Positions 1 through 8,748 of a DNA stretch of 64,000 nucleotides are shown one piece after another. Each line of letters starts with the position of its first letter. Positions within the stretch are counted from its first letter, which is position 1. Made by a program: the position numbers and the translations under genes. The stretch covers positions 1-64,000 of the forward strand of contig NZ_JAKCFB010000043.1 in NCBI RefSeq assembly GCF_024198235.1, in the 5' to 3' direction. The notes beneath the pieces are model-generated. The model ran no database searches. It was not told where the DNA came from and saw only the letters and a program-made list of their open reading frames with translations. The stretch comes from Myxococcus dinghuensis. GTDB lineage: Bacteria; Myxococcota; Myxococcia; Myxococcales; Myxococcaceae.

Positions 1-3000
1 ATCCCCCTGCCCGGTAGCGCCGCGCCGTACGCCGCGGCCATCCCCCTGCCCGGCAGCGCCGCGCCCGCGGGCGCCATCTCGCTCGGCCCCGCGCCTGATG
101 CGTACGCTCCGCCGCCCCAGGACGACCCCTTCGCGTTCGACGCGGGCGACGGCGGCGCCATCCCCCTGCCCGGCAGCGCGCCGGCCCAGGGCTTCTCGCT
201 GGACACCGGCGCGGGCGCCATCCCCCTGCCCGGCACCGTCGCGCCGCACGCCTCCGCCGCCATTCCGTTGCCCGGCGGCACGGGCGGTCATGCGTCCCAG
301 GCCATCCCGCTGCCTGGCGCATCCGCGGGCGCCATCGCGCTCGGCCCCGCGCCGGAGGCGATTCCACTCCCCGGTGGCGCACCCTTCGCGTTCGACGCGG
401 GTGACGGCGGCGCCATCCCCCTGCCCGGCAGCGCGCCCGACGCGTTCGGCGCTCCCGATGACTTCGGCACGCAGGACGCCTTCGGCGACGGCTTCGACGA
501 CGCGCCCGTCCCGCCGCCACCGAGCGAGACGACCCGCGTGGTGGCCATCCCGCTGCCCAACGCCGCCTACCGCGAGCCGTCCGCCGCACCGCGCGGCACG
601 TCGGGTGCGACGCGCGACATCGAGTTCTCCGAGGAGGCGCTGCCCGCGTCTCCCGCCGGTGCGGCCTATGGCGCGCCGGACGTGCTCGGCACCGCGCGTG
701 ACTTCGACTTCTCCGACGACGTGCTGCCGGTGCCCGCGCAGGCGGCGCCGGAGCCGGACCCCTTCGCCTTCGACGTCGAGACGCAGGGTGCGGAGGCCAC
801 CGAGTTCGACCTGTCCTCCGCGCCGGGTGATGATGGGAACCTCGTCTCCGCGCCCCCGGAGGCGGACCCGTTCGCCCTGCCTCCGCCGCCGGCCTACGCC
901 CAGGGCGGCATCCCCGAGGAGGACCCGTTCGCCCTCCCTCCGCCCCCCGTCGACGACCCGTTCGCCCTGCCCCCTCCTCCCGCGTACGCGCAGGGGGGCA
1001 TCCCCGAGGAGGACCCGTTCGCCCTCCCTCCGCCCCCCGAGGCGGGCCCGTCGTTCGACTTCGCCGAGCTGCCCATGCCGGCGCACGCCGCGCCGCCCGT
1101 GCCCGGCGCCATGGACTTCTCGGACCTGCCCGCCCCGGCCGCGCCGTCCATGGACTTCTCGGACCTGCCCGCGCCGGCGGCTCCGCCGATGCCGGACCTG
1201 TCGTTCGACTTCGCCGCGCCCTCGGCCCCCGCGCCCTCCGCGGACCCGTTCGCGCTGGACTTCGCGGCCGCGCCCTCCGCCGCGCCGATGCCGGACTTCA
1301 GCCTCGACTTCGCCGAGCCACCTCCCCCGGCCGCGCCGCCTCCGGCGTCCGTCAACCCGACGGTCGACTTCGGCGACGTGGACTTCGGCTCGCCGCCCCC
1401 GTCCGCCGCGCCCTCCCCGCGCGTGCCGGATTCGCTGGAGTTCGACCCCACCGCCCGGCCGGATGACGACCTGGAGGCGGACCTCTCCGACCCGCTGCCG
1501 CCCCCGCCCAACGCGGGCCCCGCGGACGGCCTGGAGATGCTGTCCTTCATCGACGACGCGGGCGGGCGCGACGCCAACGCCCAGGCCGGCGCGAAGGTGC
1601 GCCGCTTCCACGTGCGCCGCCGCTCGGGCAAGGTGTTCGGCCCGTTCGACGAGGGCGTCATCGTCAAGATGCTCGAGGACGGACAGTTGCTCGGCAACGA
1701 GGACGTCTCCCTCGATTCCGAGACGTGGTCCGCCATCGGCACCATCCCCACGTTCGCCGCCGCCATCCAGCGACTGATGGAGGGCCCCTCCAAGGTGGTC
1801 GCCGCGGCGCCCGTCGCCGCGACGGACGCGGAGGCCCCGCGCGTCGACACCAGCGGCACCCAGGCGAACATGAAGCGCCTGGAGCAGTTGTACGAAGGCC
1901 GCATGGCCGCGGTCTCCGTCGTGGACCGCAGCGGCGCCCAGGAGAAGCTGAAGAAGCGCGTGCCGATGTTCATCGCCGCGGGGGTCGGCGCCGTGGTGCT
2001 GCTCATCGGCCTGGGCACGGAGTTCGGCACGCGCTACGGCGCCTTCGGCCGCCGCGCCCTGTTCCCCGCCCGCGTCTCCGACGGCTCGCCCCAGGCGGAG
2101 CAGGTGACGAAGGCGAAGCAGGAGCTGCTCCAGGACACGTTCGCCAGCTACAAGCAGGCGCACACGCTCAGCGGCCAGGCGCTCCAGGAGAAGGAGTACC
2201 CCGCGGTCCGCTCCCTGTGGTGCCAGTCCGTCTACTACCTCCAGCGCCGCTACGCCGCCGCCACGCCCGCGGACATGCAGCGCTGCAAGGAGGCGATGCC
2301 GGACATCGAGCTGCTCGGAGAGAAGGACGTCGACCTCGTCAAGCTCCAGGCCGCCATCGCCCTCACCTCGCGCCAGGCGGACACGGTGCTGCCCGTCCTC
2401 CAGGACGCGCTGGCGCGGGAGGCCAACCAGGGTGACCTGGAGCTGGCCTTCCTCGTGGCCGAGGCGCAGGCCATGAACCGCGACAAGAACGGCGCCATCG
2501 AGACCCTCAAGAAGGTGCTCGCCGCGGAGCCCAAGTCCGCCAAGGCCCACCACGCCCTGGGCAACCTGCACCAGGCCGCCGGTCGCGCGGACGAGGCCGC
2601 CACCGAGTACGCCGCCGCGCTCGAGTCCGACCGCAAGCACGCCGCCTCCGCGGTGGAGCTGGCCGCGGTGCAACTGCTGGTGCGCAAGGACGCGGAGAAG
2701 GGCGCCCAGGCCATCGAGGAGTCGCTGGCCCCGGACGTCCAGGCGGAGCTGGGCCCCGCGGAGCTGGCCCGCGCCCTGGGTCTCAAGGGCGTGGCCCTCT
2801 TCATCCAGCACAAGCCGAAGGAGGCCGAGGCGGAGCTGAAGTCCGCGCTGGAGAAGGACCCCAAGTCCACCTTCCTCAAGGGCCAGTTGGCCCACGTGAT
2901 GCGCGCCCAGCGCAACTACGAGGGCGCCCTGCCGGTGTACACGGCCCTGGTCGCCGACGAGGGGGACAGCCTGGAGTACGCGGACGGCTACATCACCTCG

Positions 3001-4347
3001 CTGGTGATGACCGGCAAGATGCAGGCGGCCGCGGAGGCCGTGCAGAAGGCCAGCGAGCGCTTCCCCAACGAGGCCCGCATCGCCTACCTCTACGGCCGCA
3101 TCGAGGACGCGCTCGACAAGCTCTCCGAGGCGGAAGGGCACTACAAGCGCGCCATCGCCGCGGACGCGGAGCTGGTGGAGGCCAACCTGTACCTGGGCCG
3201 CTTCTACCTGCGGCAGCGCCGCAACGCCGAGGCGCGCGCCCAGTTGGAGCAGGCCGCGACCAAGGCCCCGGAGAACGCGGGCGTGCGCGCGGGTCTGGGT
3301 GAGCTGGCGCTCGCGGAGAACAACGCCCTCCTGGGCCAGCAGGAGTTCGAGCGCGCCGCCCAGCTCGACCCCAACCTCGCCGACGCCCACCTGGGCCTGT
3401 CGCGCGTGGCGCTGCTCAACGGCGACCTGGAGACGGCGAAGACGGAGGCCAACCGCGCCCTGGAGCTGGACCCGCACCTCTTGAAGGATGGCCGCCTGCA
3501 GCGCGGCATCGTCCTGTGGCGGCTGGGCCAGCTCGACGAGGCGGTGGCGGAGCTGGAGAAGGCCAAGGCGGAGGACCCCCGCTCCACCACCATCCCCATC
3601 ACCCTGGGCGCGGTGCTGCTCGAGCGCGGTGACCTGCCCGGCGCGGAGAGCAACCTGGGCCTCGCGCTGAGCAACGAGCCCTCCAACCACGAGGCGCTGT
3701 ACTACCTGGCGCTCGTGAAGGCCAAGCGGCTGGAGTACACCCAGGCCATCGACGCCATGCGCAAGGCCGTGGAGCGCGCCCCCAAGCGCCCGGACTACCA
3801 CTACGCCTACGGCGTCATCCTCCGCGACGCCAAGAACCTCCCGGACGCCATCCGCGAGTGGAACACCGCGGTGGACCTGGACGCGAAGAACGCGGACGCG
3901 CACGAGGCGCTGGGCCACGCCCACCTGGAGGGCGGCGAGTTCGAGGACGCCATCGCCTCCTTCGAAGCCAGCCTCAAGTCGGACCCGCGCCGCACCCGCG
4001 TGCTGGGCTCCATCGGCGACGCCTACTTCAACGCCGCCCGCTGGGACGACGCCGTCAAGCGCTACCAGACGGCCCTCAAGGCGGACGCGAAGCTGACGTA
4101 CGTCTACTACAAGGTCGCCCGCGCGCTGACCGAGCAGGCCCAGTTCGCCAAGGCCATCGACTGGTACCGCAAGGCCACCACCGCGGAGCCGGAGAACCCG
4201 ATGAGCTACTACTACCTGGGCTTCGCATATAAGGAGCGCAACAAGCGCCGCGAGGCCGTCCAGGCGTTCCGGGAGTACCTGGCCAAGAAGCCGGACGCGA
4301 CGGACCGCAAGGACATCGAGGACGAGATCTACGACCTGGAGCACTGA
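1..4347 (+). CDS. Large TPR protein with IPLPG repeats, GYF-like domain and one TM helix (5' end missing)
   Basis: The reading frame is open from base 1, so the N-terminus lies outside the window; 1448 residues are visible. The first ~500 are Pro/Ala/Asp-rich and carry IPLPG motifs (codons at 1, 40, 160, 220, 262, 304, 361, 415 and a variant at 547), duplicated DPFALPPPP blocks (about 862-1038) and MDFSDLP repeats. A GYF_2/DUF4339-like domain (GPFDEG...W..IG) lies at about 1597-1760, one hydrophobic helix at about 1960-2030, and long TPR arrays fill the rest to the C-terminus. The order disordered linker, GYF-like, TM, TPR resembles myxobacterial gliding-machine proteins such as GltI/GltJ, so a cytoplasmic interaction arm with a periplasmic TPR domain is inferred. 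The exact orthologue is not recognised. Confidence 0.85.
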   Translation: MPLPGSAAPYAAAIPLPGSAAPAGAISLGPAPDAYAPPPQDDPFAFDAGDGGAIPLPGSAPAQGFSLDTGAGAIPLPGTVAPHASAAIPLPGGTGGHASQAIPLPGASAGAIALGPAPEAIPLPGGAPFAFDAGDGGAIPLPGSAPDAFGAPDDFGTQDAFGDGFDDAPVPPPPSETTRVVAIPLPNAAYREPSAAPRGTSGATRDIEFSEEALPASPAGAAYGAPDVLGTARDFDFSDDVLPVPAQAAPEPDPFAFDVETQGAEATEFDLSSAPGDDGNLVSAPPEADPFALPPPPAYAQGGIPEEDPFALPPPPVDDPFALPPPPAYAQGGIPEEDPFALPPPPEAGPSFDFAELPMPAHAAPPVPGAMDFSDLPAPAAPSMDFSDLPAPAAPPMPDLSFDFAAPSAPAPSADPFALDFAAAPSAAPMPDFSLDFAEPPPPAAPPPASVNPTVDFGDVDFGSPPPSAAPSPRVPDSLEFDPTARPDDDLEADLSDPLPPPPNAGPADGLEMLSFIDDAGGRDANAQAGAKVRRFHVRRRSGKVFGPFDEGVIVKMLEDGQLLGNEDVSLDSETWSAIGTIPTFAAAIQRLMEGPSKVVAAAPVAATDAEAPRVDTSGTQANMKRLEQLYEGRMAAVSVVDRSGAQEKLKKRVPMFIAAGVGAVVLLIGLGTEFGTRYGAFGRRALFPARVSDGSPQAEQVTKAKQELLQDTFASYKQAHTLSGQALQEKEYPAVRSLWCQSVYYLQRRYAAATPADMQRCKEAMPDIELLGEKDVDLVKLQAAIALTSRQADTVLPVLQDALAREANQGDLELAFLVAEAQAMNRDKNGAIETLKKVLAAEPKSAKAHHALGNLHQAAGRADEAATEYAAALESDRKHAASAVELAAVQLLVRKDAEKGAQAIEESLAPDVQAELGPAELARALGLKGVALFIQHKPKEAEAELKSALEKDPKSTFLKGQLAHVMRAQRNYEGALPVYTALVADEGDSLEYADGYITSLVMTGKMQAAAEAVQKASERFPNEARIAYLYGRIEDALDKLSEAEGHYKRAIAADAELVEANLYLGRFYLRQRRNAEARAQLEQAATKAPENAGVRAGLGELALAENNALLGQQEFERAAQLDPNLADAHLGLSRVALLNGDLETAKTEANRALELDPHLLKDGRLQRGIVLWRLGQLDEAVAELEKAKAEDPRSTTIPITLGAVLLERGDLPGAESNLGLALSNEPSNHEALYYLALVKAKRLEYTQAIDAMRKAVERAPKRPDYHYAYGVILRDAKNLPDAIREWNTAVDLDAKNADAHEALGHAHLEGGEFEDAIASFEASLKSDPRRTRVLGSIGDAYFNAARWDDAVKRYQTALKADAKLTYVYYKVARALTEQAQFAKAIDWYRKATTAEPENPMSYYYLGFAYKERNKRREAVQAFREYLAKKPDATDRKDIEDEIYDLEH

Positions 4348-4362
4348 CCGCCCCAGGTGATG

Positions 4363-4391
4363 GCCGGCCGCCCCCGCTGGAGGCGGCCGGC
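4363..4391 (+). terminator. Hairpin after the TPR gene
   Basis: A perfect 10-bp inverted repeat (GCCGGCCGCC / GGCGGCCGGC) with a 9-nt loop starts 15 nt after the TPR stop codon and lies upstream of serS. It lacks a clear T-run, as is common in high-GC myxobacteria, so its strength as a terminator is inferred. Confidence 0.5.
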
Positions 4392-4485
4392 GTCAGGCCC
4401 GGGGCGCCGGGGCGTCCGCCCTTGAGCACCCCGGGCACGAGGAGTCTTGCTGACGCCCGCCCAGGGTGACTACAAGGCGTGCCCC

Positions 4486-5766
4486 ATGCTGGACCTCCGG
4501 AACGTTGCGCAGAACTTCGATGCGGTCGTCGCTCGCCTGAAGACGCGGGGCGGCAACCTGGACCTCGGCCCCTTCCAGCGCCTGTTCTCCGAGCGCAGCG
4601 AACTCTACAAATCCATGGAGTCGCTGGCCGCGCGCCGCAACGCCGCCAACGAGGACATGAAGAAGAAGGCGAAGGAGGACCCCAAGGCGCTGGACGCGCT
4701 GCGCGGGGACCTGCGCGCCGTCTCCCAGGAGATCAAGGAGAAGGAGGCCCGCCTCAAGGAAGTGGAGGAGGAGCTCAACCGCATCCTCCTGCTCATCCCC
4801 AACGTGCCCCACGACTCCGTCCCGGTGGGCACCAGCGCGGACGAGAACGTCCAGGTGAAGACGTGGGGCGACAAGCCCAACCTCCCCTTCACCCCGAAGC
4901 AGCACTTCGAGCTGGGGGAGAAGCTGGGCATGCTCGACTTCGAGCGCGCCGCGAAGGTGTCCGGCAGCCGCTTCACCTTCTACAAGGGCGCGCTGGCGCG
5001 GCTGGAGCGGGCGCTCGTCACGTTCATGATCGACGTGCACACCACCAAGGGCTACACGGAGCTGCTCCCCCCGTACCTGGTGCTGCGCGAGACGATGATG
5101 GGCACCGGCCAGTTGCCCAAGTTCGAGGACGACGCCTTCAAGACGCTGGGCGACCCCGAGCGCTTCCTCATCCCCACGTCGGAAGTGCCCGTCACCAACT
5201 ACCACGCGGACGAAATCCTCGACGGTGACACCCTGCCCGTCCGCTACTGCGCCTTCAGCCCCTGCTTCCGGGCGGAGGCCGGCGCCGCCGGCAAGGACAC
5301 CCGCGGCCTCATCCGCCAGCACCAGTTCCACAAGGTGGAGATGGTGAAGTTCGCCCGCCCGGACAAGAGCCTGGACGAACTGGAGGCCATGACGGACGAC
5401 GCCTGCGACATCCTCCGGCGCCTCGGCCTGCACCACCGGGTGATGCTCCTGTGCACCGGCGACATGGGCTTCTCCGCCCAGAAGACGTACGACATCGAGG
5501 TGTGGCTGCCGGGGCAGAACGCGTACCGCGAGATCTCCTCCTGCTCCGACTGCGGCGACTTCCAGGCCCGCAGGGCCAAAATCCGCTTCCGCGCGCAGAA
5601 GGGCGACAAGCCCCAACTGCTCCACACCCTCAACGGCAGCGGACTGGCCGTGGGCCGGACCGCCATCGCCATCCTGGAGAACTTCCAGCGCGAGGACGGC
5701 ACCGTCGCCATCCCCGAGGTCCTCTGGCCGTACATGGGTGGCATGAAGGAGCTCAAGCCGCTGTAG
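4486..5766 (+). CDS. serS: Seryl-tRNA synthetase
   Basis: 426 residues, the usual SerRS length. It charges tRNA-Ser in the cytoplasm. The N-terminal ~110 residues form the charged coiled-coil arm that contacts the long variable arm of tRNA-Ser. The class II core follows: motif 2 with FRAEAGAAGKDTRG and the motif 3 region with GSGLAVGRTAIAILEN, ending in PYMGG. The ATG at 4486 (MLDLRNVAQNF) matches the normal SerRS start; a TTG at 4447 would add 13 atypical residues. The gene is directly followed by a cluster containing four tRNA-Ser genes. Confidence 0.97.
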   Translation: MLDLRNVAQNFDAVVARLKTRGGNLDLGPFQRLFSERSELYKSMESLAARRNAANEDMKKKAKEDPKALDALRGDLRAVSQEIKEKEARLKEVEEELNRILLLIPNVPHDSVPVGTSADENVQVKTWGDKPNLPFTPKQHFELGEKLGMLDFERAAKVSGSRFTFYKGALARLERALVTFMIDVHTTKGYTELLPPYLVLRETMMGTGQLPKFEDDAFKTLGDPERFLIPTSEVPVTNYHADEILDGDTLPVRYCAFSPCFRAEAGAAGKDTRGLIRQHQFHKVEMVKFARPDKSLDELEAMTDDACDILRRLGLHHRVMLLCTGDMGFSAQKTYDIEVWLPGQNAYREISSCSDCGDFQARRAKIRFRAQKGDKPQLLHTLNGSGLAVGRTAIAILENFQREDGTVAIPEVLWPYMGGMKELKPL

Positions 5767-5785
5767 AAGATTTGGATCATCCGGC

Positions 5786-5813
5786 TTGCAACGGGCGCGG
5801 AATCAGGTAGAAG
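5786..5813 (+). promoter_or_regulatory. Candidate sigma-70 promoter for the tRNA cluster
   Basis: TTGCAA (5786-5791) and TAGAAG (5808-5813) are separated by 16 nt and lie about 55 nt before the first tRNA-Ser gene, just after serS. The position is consistent with a promoter driving the tRNA cluster. Identified by eye only. Confidence 0.4.
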
Positions 5814-5866
5814 GGCGGCCCCACGGTCGACGTCGGTCCGAGGGGCTCCGTCGGCTGGGTCGTTTT

Positions 5867-5953
5867 GGAGGCGTGGCCGAGCGGTTGAAGGCAGCGGTCT
5901 TGAAAACCGCAGAGGGCGCAAGTTCTCCGTAGGTTCGAATCCTACCGCCTCCG
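5867..5953 (+). tRNA. tRNA-Ser (anticodon TGA)
   Basis: 87 nt with acceptor GGAGGCG pairing CGCCTCC and discriminator G. The anticodon loop is CTTGAAA on a GCGGT/ACCGC stem. It has the long variable arm typical of tRNA-Ser and the T-loop GGTTCGAATCC. It reads UCA and, by wobble, other UCN codons. CCA is not encoded. Confidence 0.97.
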
Positions 5954-5995
5954 AAAATGTTCTTGAGTTTTGTGGTTCTTTGACAGAGAAGAGTT

Positions 5996-6085
5996 GGAGA
6001 GATGGCCGAGAGGCTGAAGGCACAGGTTTGCTAAACCTGCATACTCGAAAGGGTATCGAGGGTTCGAATCCCTCTCTCTCCGCCA
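5996..6085 (+). tRNA. tRNA-Ser (anticodon GCT)
   Basis: Acceptor GGAGAGA pairs TCTCTCC, with discriminator G followed by an encoded CCA (6083-6085). Anticodon loop TTGCTAA on CAGGT/ACCTG. Long type II variable arm. It reads AGC and AGU. Confidence 0.97.
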
Positions 6086-6114
6086 CTTGATGTTGTAGCA
6101 GCGCGTGAAGATTT

Positions 6115-6191
6115 GCTCCCTTAGCTCAGCTGGATAGAGCGTCGGACTACGAATCCGAAGGCCGGAGGTTCGAATCCTCCAGGGAGCGCCA
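6115..6191 (+). tRNA. tRNA-Arg (anticodon ACG)
   Basis: 77 nt including encoded CCA. Acceptor GCTCCCT/AGGGAGC; anticodon loop CTACGAA on TCGGA/TCCGA. The A34 of this tRNA is the substrate of TadA, whose gene begins 22 nt downstream. After conversion to inosine it reads CGU, CGC and CGA. Confidence 0.97.
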
Positions 6192-6213
6192 TCTTCTCTG
6201 CGTGTTGTCCTCC

Positions 6214-6678
6214 ATGAGTGACGAAGCTTTCATGCAGCAGGCGTTGATGCTCGCGCGGGAAGCAGCGGAACTCGGAGAGGTCCCTGTCGGTGCGGTCGCC
6301 GTGCATGATGGAATCATCATCGGCACGGGTTTCAACCGTCGCGAAGTGGACCGCAACCCGCTCGCTCACGCGGAAGTCCTCGCACTCGATGCCGCATCCA
6401 AGCATCTCGGTGTCTGGCGACTGACAGGCGTCACGCTTTACGTGACGTTGGAACCGTGTGCGATGTGCGCCGGAGCGCTGGTACAATCAAGAGTCACCCG
6501 TCTCGTCTTTGGCGCAATGGACCCCAAGGCCGGTGCGGTGGGCTCTCTCTACAATCTGGCCGAAGAGCCGCGACACAATCACCGGCTCCAGGTCACGAGT
6601 GGTATCCTGGCGGACGAAAGTCGCCATCTGCTGAAGTCGTTCTTCGAGCGCCTGCGCGCGAAACGACGCGAAAACTGA
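6214..6678 (+). CDS. tadA: tRNA-specific adenosine-34 deaminase
   Basis: 154 residues. TadA converts A34 to inosine in tRNA-Arg(ACG), and the gene for that tRNA lies immediately upstream. Zinc deaminase motifs are intact: HAEVLALD supplies His and the catalytic Glu, and PCAMCAGAL supplies the two zinc-binding Cys. The C-terminal FFERLRAKR matches the family. The ATG at 6214 (MSDEAFMQQA) is chosen; an in-frame GTG at 6202 adds four residues, and neither start has a strong Shine-Dalgarno, so co-transcription with the tRNAs is likely. Codon use is less GC-biased than in neighbours. Confidence 0.95.
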   Translation: MSDEAFMQQALMLAREAAELGEVPVGAVAVHDGIIIGTGFNRREVDRNPLAHAEVLALDAASKHLGVWRLTGVTLYVTLEPCAMCAGALVQSRVTRLVFGAMDPKAGAVGSLYNLAEEPRHNHRLQVTSGILADESRHLLKSFFERLRAKRREN

Positions 6679-6684
6679 ATACTT

Positions 6685-6771
6685 GGAGAGCTGGCCGAGT
6701 GGTCGAAGGCACCTGACTCGAAATCAGGCATACCGGTAACGGTATCGTAGGTTCGAATCCTACGCTCTCCG
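6685..6771 (+). tRNA. tRNA-Ser (anticodon CGA)
   Basis: Starts 6 nt after the tadA stop. Acceptor GGAGAGC/GCTCTCC, discriminator G. Anticodon loop CTCGAAA on CCTGA/TCAGG; long variable arm. It reads UCG, a frequent codon in high-GC genomes. Confidence 0.97.
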
Positions 6772-6784
6772 CTCCAGACTTTTT

Positions 6785-6871
6785 GGAGAGGTGGCCGAGC
6801 GGTTGAAGGCGCACGCCTGGAACGCGTGTATATCTGAAAGGGTATCGTGGGTTCGAATCCCACCCTCTCCG
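6785..6871 (+). tRNA. tRNA-Ser (anticodon GGA)
   Basis: Acceptor GGAGAGG/CCTCTCC, discriminator G. Anticodon loop CTGGAAC on CACGC/GCGTG; long variable arm. It reads UCC and UCU and completes the serine set in this cluster. Confidence 0.97.
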
Positions 6872-6907
6872 TTGTTGTTGTTTCAGAAGTAGATGTCCAA
6901 GTTTCTT

Positions 6908-6991
6908 GTGGTCGGGACAACGTGGGGGCGTGAACCCCGCCAGGTCCGGAAGGAAGCAACGGTAGCGTACTTCCGCGTGTGTCCCGGCCGT
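6908..6991 (+). ncRNA. ffs: Bacterial small SRP RNA (4.5S)
   Basis: The conserved SRP RNA apical domain is present: CAGGTCCGGAAGGAAGCA, the Ffh-binding internal loops and tetraloop region. Flanking strands GGTCGGGACA (6910-6919) and TGTCCCGGCC (6980-6989) pair to close the helix with one G-U. The RNA is a partner of Ffh in co-translational membrane targeting. Ends are estimated from the closing stem. Confidence 0.93.
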
Positions 6992-6994
6992 TAT

Positions 6995-7028
6995 GAAGAG
7001 CCAGTGCCCTTCCGGGTGCTGGCTCTTC
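6995..7028 (+). terminator. Terminator hairpin after the SRP RNA
   Basis: GAAGAGCCAG pairs perfectly with CTGGCTCTTC, extended inward by TGCCC/GGGTG around a TTCC loop. It lies directly after the SRP RNA and is followed by a short T-containing tract. Confidence 0.75.
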
Positions 7029-7153
7029 GCCTTTGCGGGCTACGGGCTCGCGAGCGCCCCTCCCTTCGAAAACTGTCCGGCAGTCGGCGGCCCCCCTGTC
7101 CGGCGGCCCCCTCGGTCAGCTAGGAAACCGGGATTTCTTCCGAGGAGGGACTC

Positions 7154-8692
7154 ATGCCGGACGTCATCGTGGTGGGCGCTGGGCACAACGGGTTGGTGAC
7201 GGCGGCGATGCTCGCGCGCCGGGGACTGTCCGTCACCGTGCTGGAGGACAAGGACATCATCGGCGGGGCCTGTCGCACGGAGTACCCATTCCGGAGCGCG
7301 CCCCAGCTGGGTGTCTCCACGGGGGCGTACCTCCTGGGCCTCATGCCGCCGGAGCTCCTGCGCGAGCTGGAGCTGGACCTGCCCCTCAAGCGGAGGGATC
7401 CGCACTACTTCCTGCCCACCACGGGGAAGAAGTACCTGCTGTTCGGCTCGGACGAGCGGGAGCTGGAGCGGCAGTTCCTGGAGTTCTTCTCCCCGGCGGA
7501 CTGGAAGGCCCACCAGGCGATGAACGCGGAGCTGGGCGCCATGCGCGACGACCTGGCGCCCGCGTGGCTCCTGCCGCCCCTGTCCCTGGAGGAGACGGCC
7601 GAGCGATACCTCCGCCCCGCCCTGCGCCAGGCGTTCATCCGGCTGTGTCGGGGTTCGGCGCGCGAGTACCTGGAGCGCTTCGGCTTCGAGTCGGACCTGG
7701 TGAAGGCCATGTACGCGGTGACGGACGCCTTCTCCGGACTGGACGGCGGCTATGACACGCCGGGCACGGGCATGAACCTGCTGGTCCACAACATGTGTCG
7801 GCTGCCCGGCAGCGGTGGCACGTGGATGATCGTGGGCGGCGGCATGGGCACCGTCACGCAGGCCATCGCCGACGTGGCGCGCAAGCACGGCGCCCTCATC
7901 CGCACCGGTGCGAAGGTGACGTCCATCCGGGTGGACGGAGGCGTGGCCCGGGGCGTGGTGTTGGAGAACGGCGAGGAGCTGAGCGCGAAGGTCGTCGTCT
8001 CCAACGGGGACCCGTTCCGCACGCTGAAGCTGGTGGACTCGGGTGCCCTGCCCCAGGCGTACCGGGCGAAGGTGGACGCGATGTTCGTCCCGGGCACCAC
8101 GCTGAAGGTGAACCTGTGCCTGAAGGAGCTGCCCACCTTCACCTGTCTGCCGGAGGACCGGGGCCAGTTCGGGCCCACCATCCACCTGCTGCCGCAGGAG
8201 GACGACGTGCTCGGCGCGCTGGAGCGCTCGTACCGGGAGACGCGCGCCGGCCGGTTGTCGGAGTTCCCCTCCATCGAGTGGTACATCCACACCACGGTGG
8301 ACCCGTCCCTGCGGGACGCGGAGGGCCACCACAACTCCGCGCTCTTCGTGGAGTGGGTGCCCTACCAGCTCGAGGGCACGACGTGGGAGCGGGAGGAGGA
8401 GCGCTACGTGCGCCACCTGCTGTCCCTCTGCGACCGGTTCGCCCCGGGGACGAGCGACAAGGTGCAGGAGTACCTGGCCCTCACGCCGCCGAAAATCGAG
8501 AGCCGCTTCGGCATCACCGGGGGCCACATCCACCACGTCGACAACAAGCGGGGCTTCACCGACCGGCTGCCCTACGAGACGCCGGTGCAGGGGCTCTACT
8601 TCTGCAGCGCCGGGTGCCACCCCGCCGGCAGCGTCATCGGCGCGGCCGGGCACAACGCGGCGGGCGTGGTGCTCCAAGCCCTCGGACGGTGA
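7154..8692 (+). CDS. FAD-dependent oxidoreductase of the phytoene-desaturase/PYROXD2-like family
   Basis: 512 residues. The N-terminal Rossmann motif VVGAGHNGLVTAAMLARRG binds FAD and is followed by GGACRTEYPF. The C-terminal part carries the second FAD-contacting segment (LYFCSAGCHPAGSVIGAAGH). The overall layout is that of NAD(P)/FAD-dependent oxidoreductases related to CrtI and PYROXD2. The ATG at 7154 has a strong Shine-Dalgarno (GAGGAGGGA). Substrate is unknown: no carotenoid genes are nearby, so a CrtI role is not claimed. Confidence 0.88.
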   Translation: MPDVIVVGAGHNGLVTAAMLARRGLSVTVLEDKDIIGGACRTEYPFRSAPQLGVSTGAYLLGLMPPELLRELELDLPLKRRDPHYFLPTTGKKYLLFGSDERELERQFLEFFSPADWKAHQAMNAELGAMRDDLAPAWLLPPLSLEETAERYLRPALRQAFIRLCRGSAREYLERFGFESDLVKAMYAVTDAFSGLDGGYDTPGTGMNLLVHNMCRLPGSGGTWMIVGGGMGTVTQAIADVARKHGALIRTGAKVTSIRVDGGVARGVVLENGEELSAKVVVSNGDPFRTLKLVDSGALPQAYRAKVDAMFVPGTTLKVNLCLKELPTFTCLPEDRGQFGPTIHLLPQEDDVLGALERSYRETRAGRLSEFPSIEWYIHTTVDPSLRDAEGHHNSALFVEWVPYQLEGTTWEREEERYVRHLLSLCDRFAPGTSDKVQEYLALTPPKIESRFGITGGHIHHVDNKRGFTDRLPYETPVQGLYFCSAGCHPAGSVIGAAGHNAAGVVLQALGR

Positions 8693-8748
8693 GTGGAACC
8701 CCCTGGAGGGCCGGCAACGGCATGGATCATTCACCCGGTCGTGTTTAG

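Noticed and set aside
7154..8692. Carotenoid phytoene desaturase (CrtI)
   Set aside because: The fold is similar, but the neighbours are unrelated to carotenoid synthesis, so only the broad family is assigned.
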